Part shown: positions 62,539 to 64,000 of the stretch, piece by piece
Layout of the letters: every line of letters starts with the position of its first letter
Numbering within the stretch: position 1 is the first letter of the stretch
Assembly (NCBI RefSeq): GCF_000787375.1
Contig: NZ_JRJU01000007.1
Span: 62,001-126,000 of the forward strand
Length of the DNA: 64,000 nt
DNA from: Halalkalibacter okhensis
GTDB taxonomy: Bacteria > Bacillota > Bacilli > Bacillales > Bacillaceae_D
Reading direction: 5' to 3'
The notes under the pieces: generated by a model
Databases searched by the model: none
Told to the model about the DNA's origin: nothing
Seen by the model: only the letters and a program-made list of their open reading frames with translations
Translations under genes and position numbers: made by a program

Positions 62539-62782
62539 TCTCAACCTACTTTGTATTGCTATCACTTTAGAAGGCATTTTAGAGCTTGTAGGGATCAATA
62601 ATATAATAATGAAAAAGACTATCATACATAAAGCTAGTCTTTTTTTGTGTCCTATAATATAGAATATTAAGTAGCTACTATTCAAAAATTCAAAGGACAT
62701 TCTTTGATATTCTATTTTAATCAATGCTAACCATAATACATCTATATAGGGAATCTCAGAAAAACAACAAACAAAAACCCTT

Positions 62783-62812
62783 AACACCAACAGTGTCAAG
62801 GGTTTTATCATC
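62783..62812 (-). terminator. Terminator of glnA
   Basis: AAACCCTTGACAC...GTGTTAAGGGTTT, 13-bp stem with a T run on the minus strand. Confidence 0.8.
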
Positions 62813-64000
62813 TTAATAGTTTTGCATATATTGGTCACGTTCCCACGGATGTACTTGCGTGCGGAACATATCCCATTCAATTTCTTTTGCTTCTACGAAG
62901 TTTTCAACTGCATGCTCACCAAGTGCTTTTACAAGAACATCATCCTTCACTAAAGCATCAATAGCTTGCTTTAATGTCGCCGGAAGATCGTCAATACCTT
63001 CTTCCTCGCGCTCTTCTTTGCTCATGATGTAGATGTTACGATCAGTTGCAGGTGGCGGAGTTAATTTCTTTTTAATTCCGTCTAAACCTGAAGCTAACAT
63101 AACTGCCATAGCTAAGTATGGGTTAGCAGCTGGATCTGGACTACGAACTTCAACACGAGTACTTACGCCTCTTGAAGAAGGAATACGAATTAATGGGCTA
63201 CGATTACGCATCGACCATGCAACGTAAACCGGAGCTTCATATCCTGGTACAAGACGCTTGTATGAGTTAACGATCGGGTTCGTAATGGCTGTGAATGCTT
63301 CGGCATGTTCAAGGATTCCTGCTAAGAACTGCATAGCTGTATCACTTAATTGTGATTCTGTACCTTCGTCATAGAATACATTTCCTTCTTTTGTGAACAA
63401 TGACATGTTTAAGTGCATACCTGAACCATTTACTCCAAATAATGGCTTTGGCATAAATGTTGCGTGAAGGCCATGTTTACGAGCAATTGTTTTTACGACT
63501 AATTTAAATGTTTGAATATTATCGCATGCAGTAACTGCGTCTGCATATTTAAAGTCAATTTCATGTTGACCAGGAGCCACTTCATGGTGCGATGCTTCGA
63601 TTTCAAAGCCCATATCTTCAAGCTCTAATACGATATCACGACGGCAGTTTTCCCCTAAGTCTGTTGGAGCTAAGTCAAAATAGCCACCTTTATCATTTAA
63701 TTCTAATGTAGGCTCGCCATTTTCATCGTTCTTGAATAAGAAGAACTCTGGTTCAGGTCCAATGTTAAATGCTGTGTACCCCATTTTTTCAGCTTCTTTT
63801 AATACTTTCTTTAAGATGCCACGAGGATCTCCCGCAAATGGAGTTGGCTCTTCACCTGGTTTTCCTGGAAGGTAGACATCACAGATTAAACGTGCAACCT
63901 TCCCTTTTTCTGGTGTCCAAGGGAAAACAACCCACGTATCTAAATCAGGGTATAGATACATGTCAGACTCTTCAATTCGTACGAAGCCTTCAATTGAAGA
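62813..64000 (-). CDS. glnA: Glutamine synthetase, type I (5' end beyond window)
   Basis: 395 residues are visible; the frame continues past the right edge ([14 protein letters not shown] precedes the first internal Met). Catalytic patterns: [55 protein letters not shown]. Makes glutamine from glutamate and ammonia with ATP. Its terminator follows at 62783. In Bacillus the gene lies in glnRA. Confidence 0.96.
   Translation of the reverse strand, partial: SSIEGFVRIEESDMYLYPDLDTWVVFPWTPEKGKVARLICDVYLPGKPGEEPTPFAGDPRGILKKVLKEAEKMGYTAFNIGPEPEFFLFKNDENGEPTLELNDKGGYFDLAPTDLGENCRRDIVLELEDMGFEIEASHHEVAPGQHEIDFKYADAVTACDNIQTFKLVVKTIARKHGLHATFMPKPLFGVNGSGMHLNMSLFTKEGNVFYDEGTESQLSDTAMQFLAGILEHAEAFTAITNPIVNSYKRLVPGYEAPVYVAWSMRNRSPLIRIPSSRGVSTRVEVRSPDPAANPYLAMAVMLASGLDGIKKKLTPPPATDRNIYIMSKEEREEEGIDDLPATLKQAIDALVKDDVLVKALGEHAVENFVEAKEIEWDMFRTQVHPWERDQYMQNY

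Noticed and set aside
62527-62880. 117-codon minus-strand ORF downstream of glnA
   Set aside because: It overlaps the 3' end of glnA and its terminator; composition is that of non-coding DNA.

Overview
The window comes from a low-GC, spore-forming Bacillaceae chromosome. Evidence is the host gene set and order: lexA divergent from a yneA-yneB-ynzC SOS operon, tkt, sirA (yneE), yneF, ccdC (yneJ), yneK, a Spo0E-type phosphatase, two YjcZ-like sporulation peptides, ald, a BmrCD-type ABC pair and glnA. This is the Bacillus subtilis lexA-to-yneK neighbourhood, split by an insertion.

Layout. 1-19.3 kb is host DNA: an RND/MFP efflux pair (the RND gene is cut by the window), a methionine gamma-lyase-like enzyme, small proteins, a YtkA-type lipoprotein, a PAP2 phosphatase, a PAS histidine kinase, ald, yneK, a 52-bp hairpin minisatellite, ccdC, a Spo0E-like gene, a heterodimeric ABC exporter and a DUF3231 gene. 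19,366-55,544 is an integrated phage-like element of about 36.1 kb. It is bounded by a perfect 93-bp direct repeat that is the 3' end of yneF, so integration leaves yneF intact. 55.5-64 kb is host DNA again, ending inside glnA.

The element, read on the minus strand from its right end, has a tyrosine integrase next to attR, small early genes, an HTH replication-type protein facing a candidate antisense RNA, an XRE repressor with palindromic operators, and two genes that together form one two-barrel (QDE-1/YonO-type) RNA polymerase. It continues with a dense run of tiny overlapping genes, a tRNA-like sequence, a SEFIR/TIR-like protein, terminase small and large subunits, portal, minor head, scaffold, capsid, head-tail connectors, tail tube, frameshifted tail chaperones and a tape measure. 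The late operon then stops: no distal tail, fibre, holin or endolysin gene is visible. Plus-strand cargo genes (a HEPN-motif protein, an SH3-like protein and a membrane-protein pair) sit between the late genes. The left end carries an FtsK-type ATPase, a replication-relaxation protein, a VirB2-like membrane protein, an excisionase-like protein and further XRE regulators.

The most notable point is the polymerase: the first barrel motifs (TDGAG, IQIRLPYFKG) and the catalytic DVDGD lie in two overlapping ORFs. The portal gene is frameshifted and the late region is short. The element therefore looks either defective or dependent on helper functions, while carrying several candidate defence or exclusion genes.
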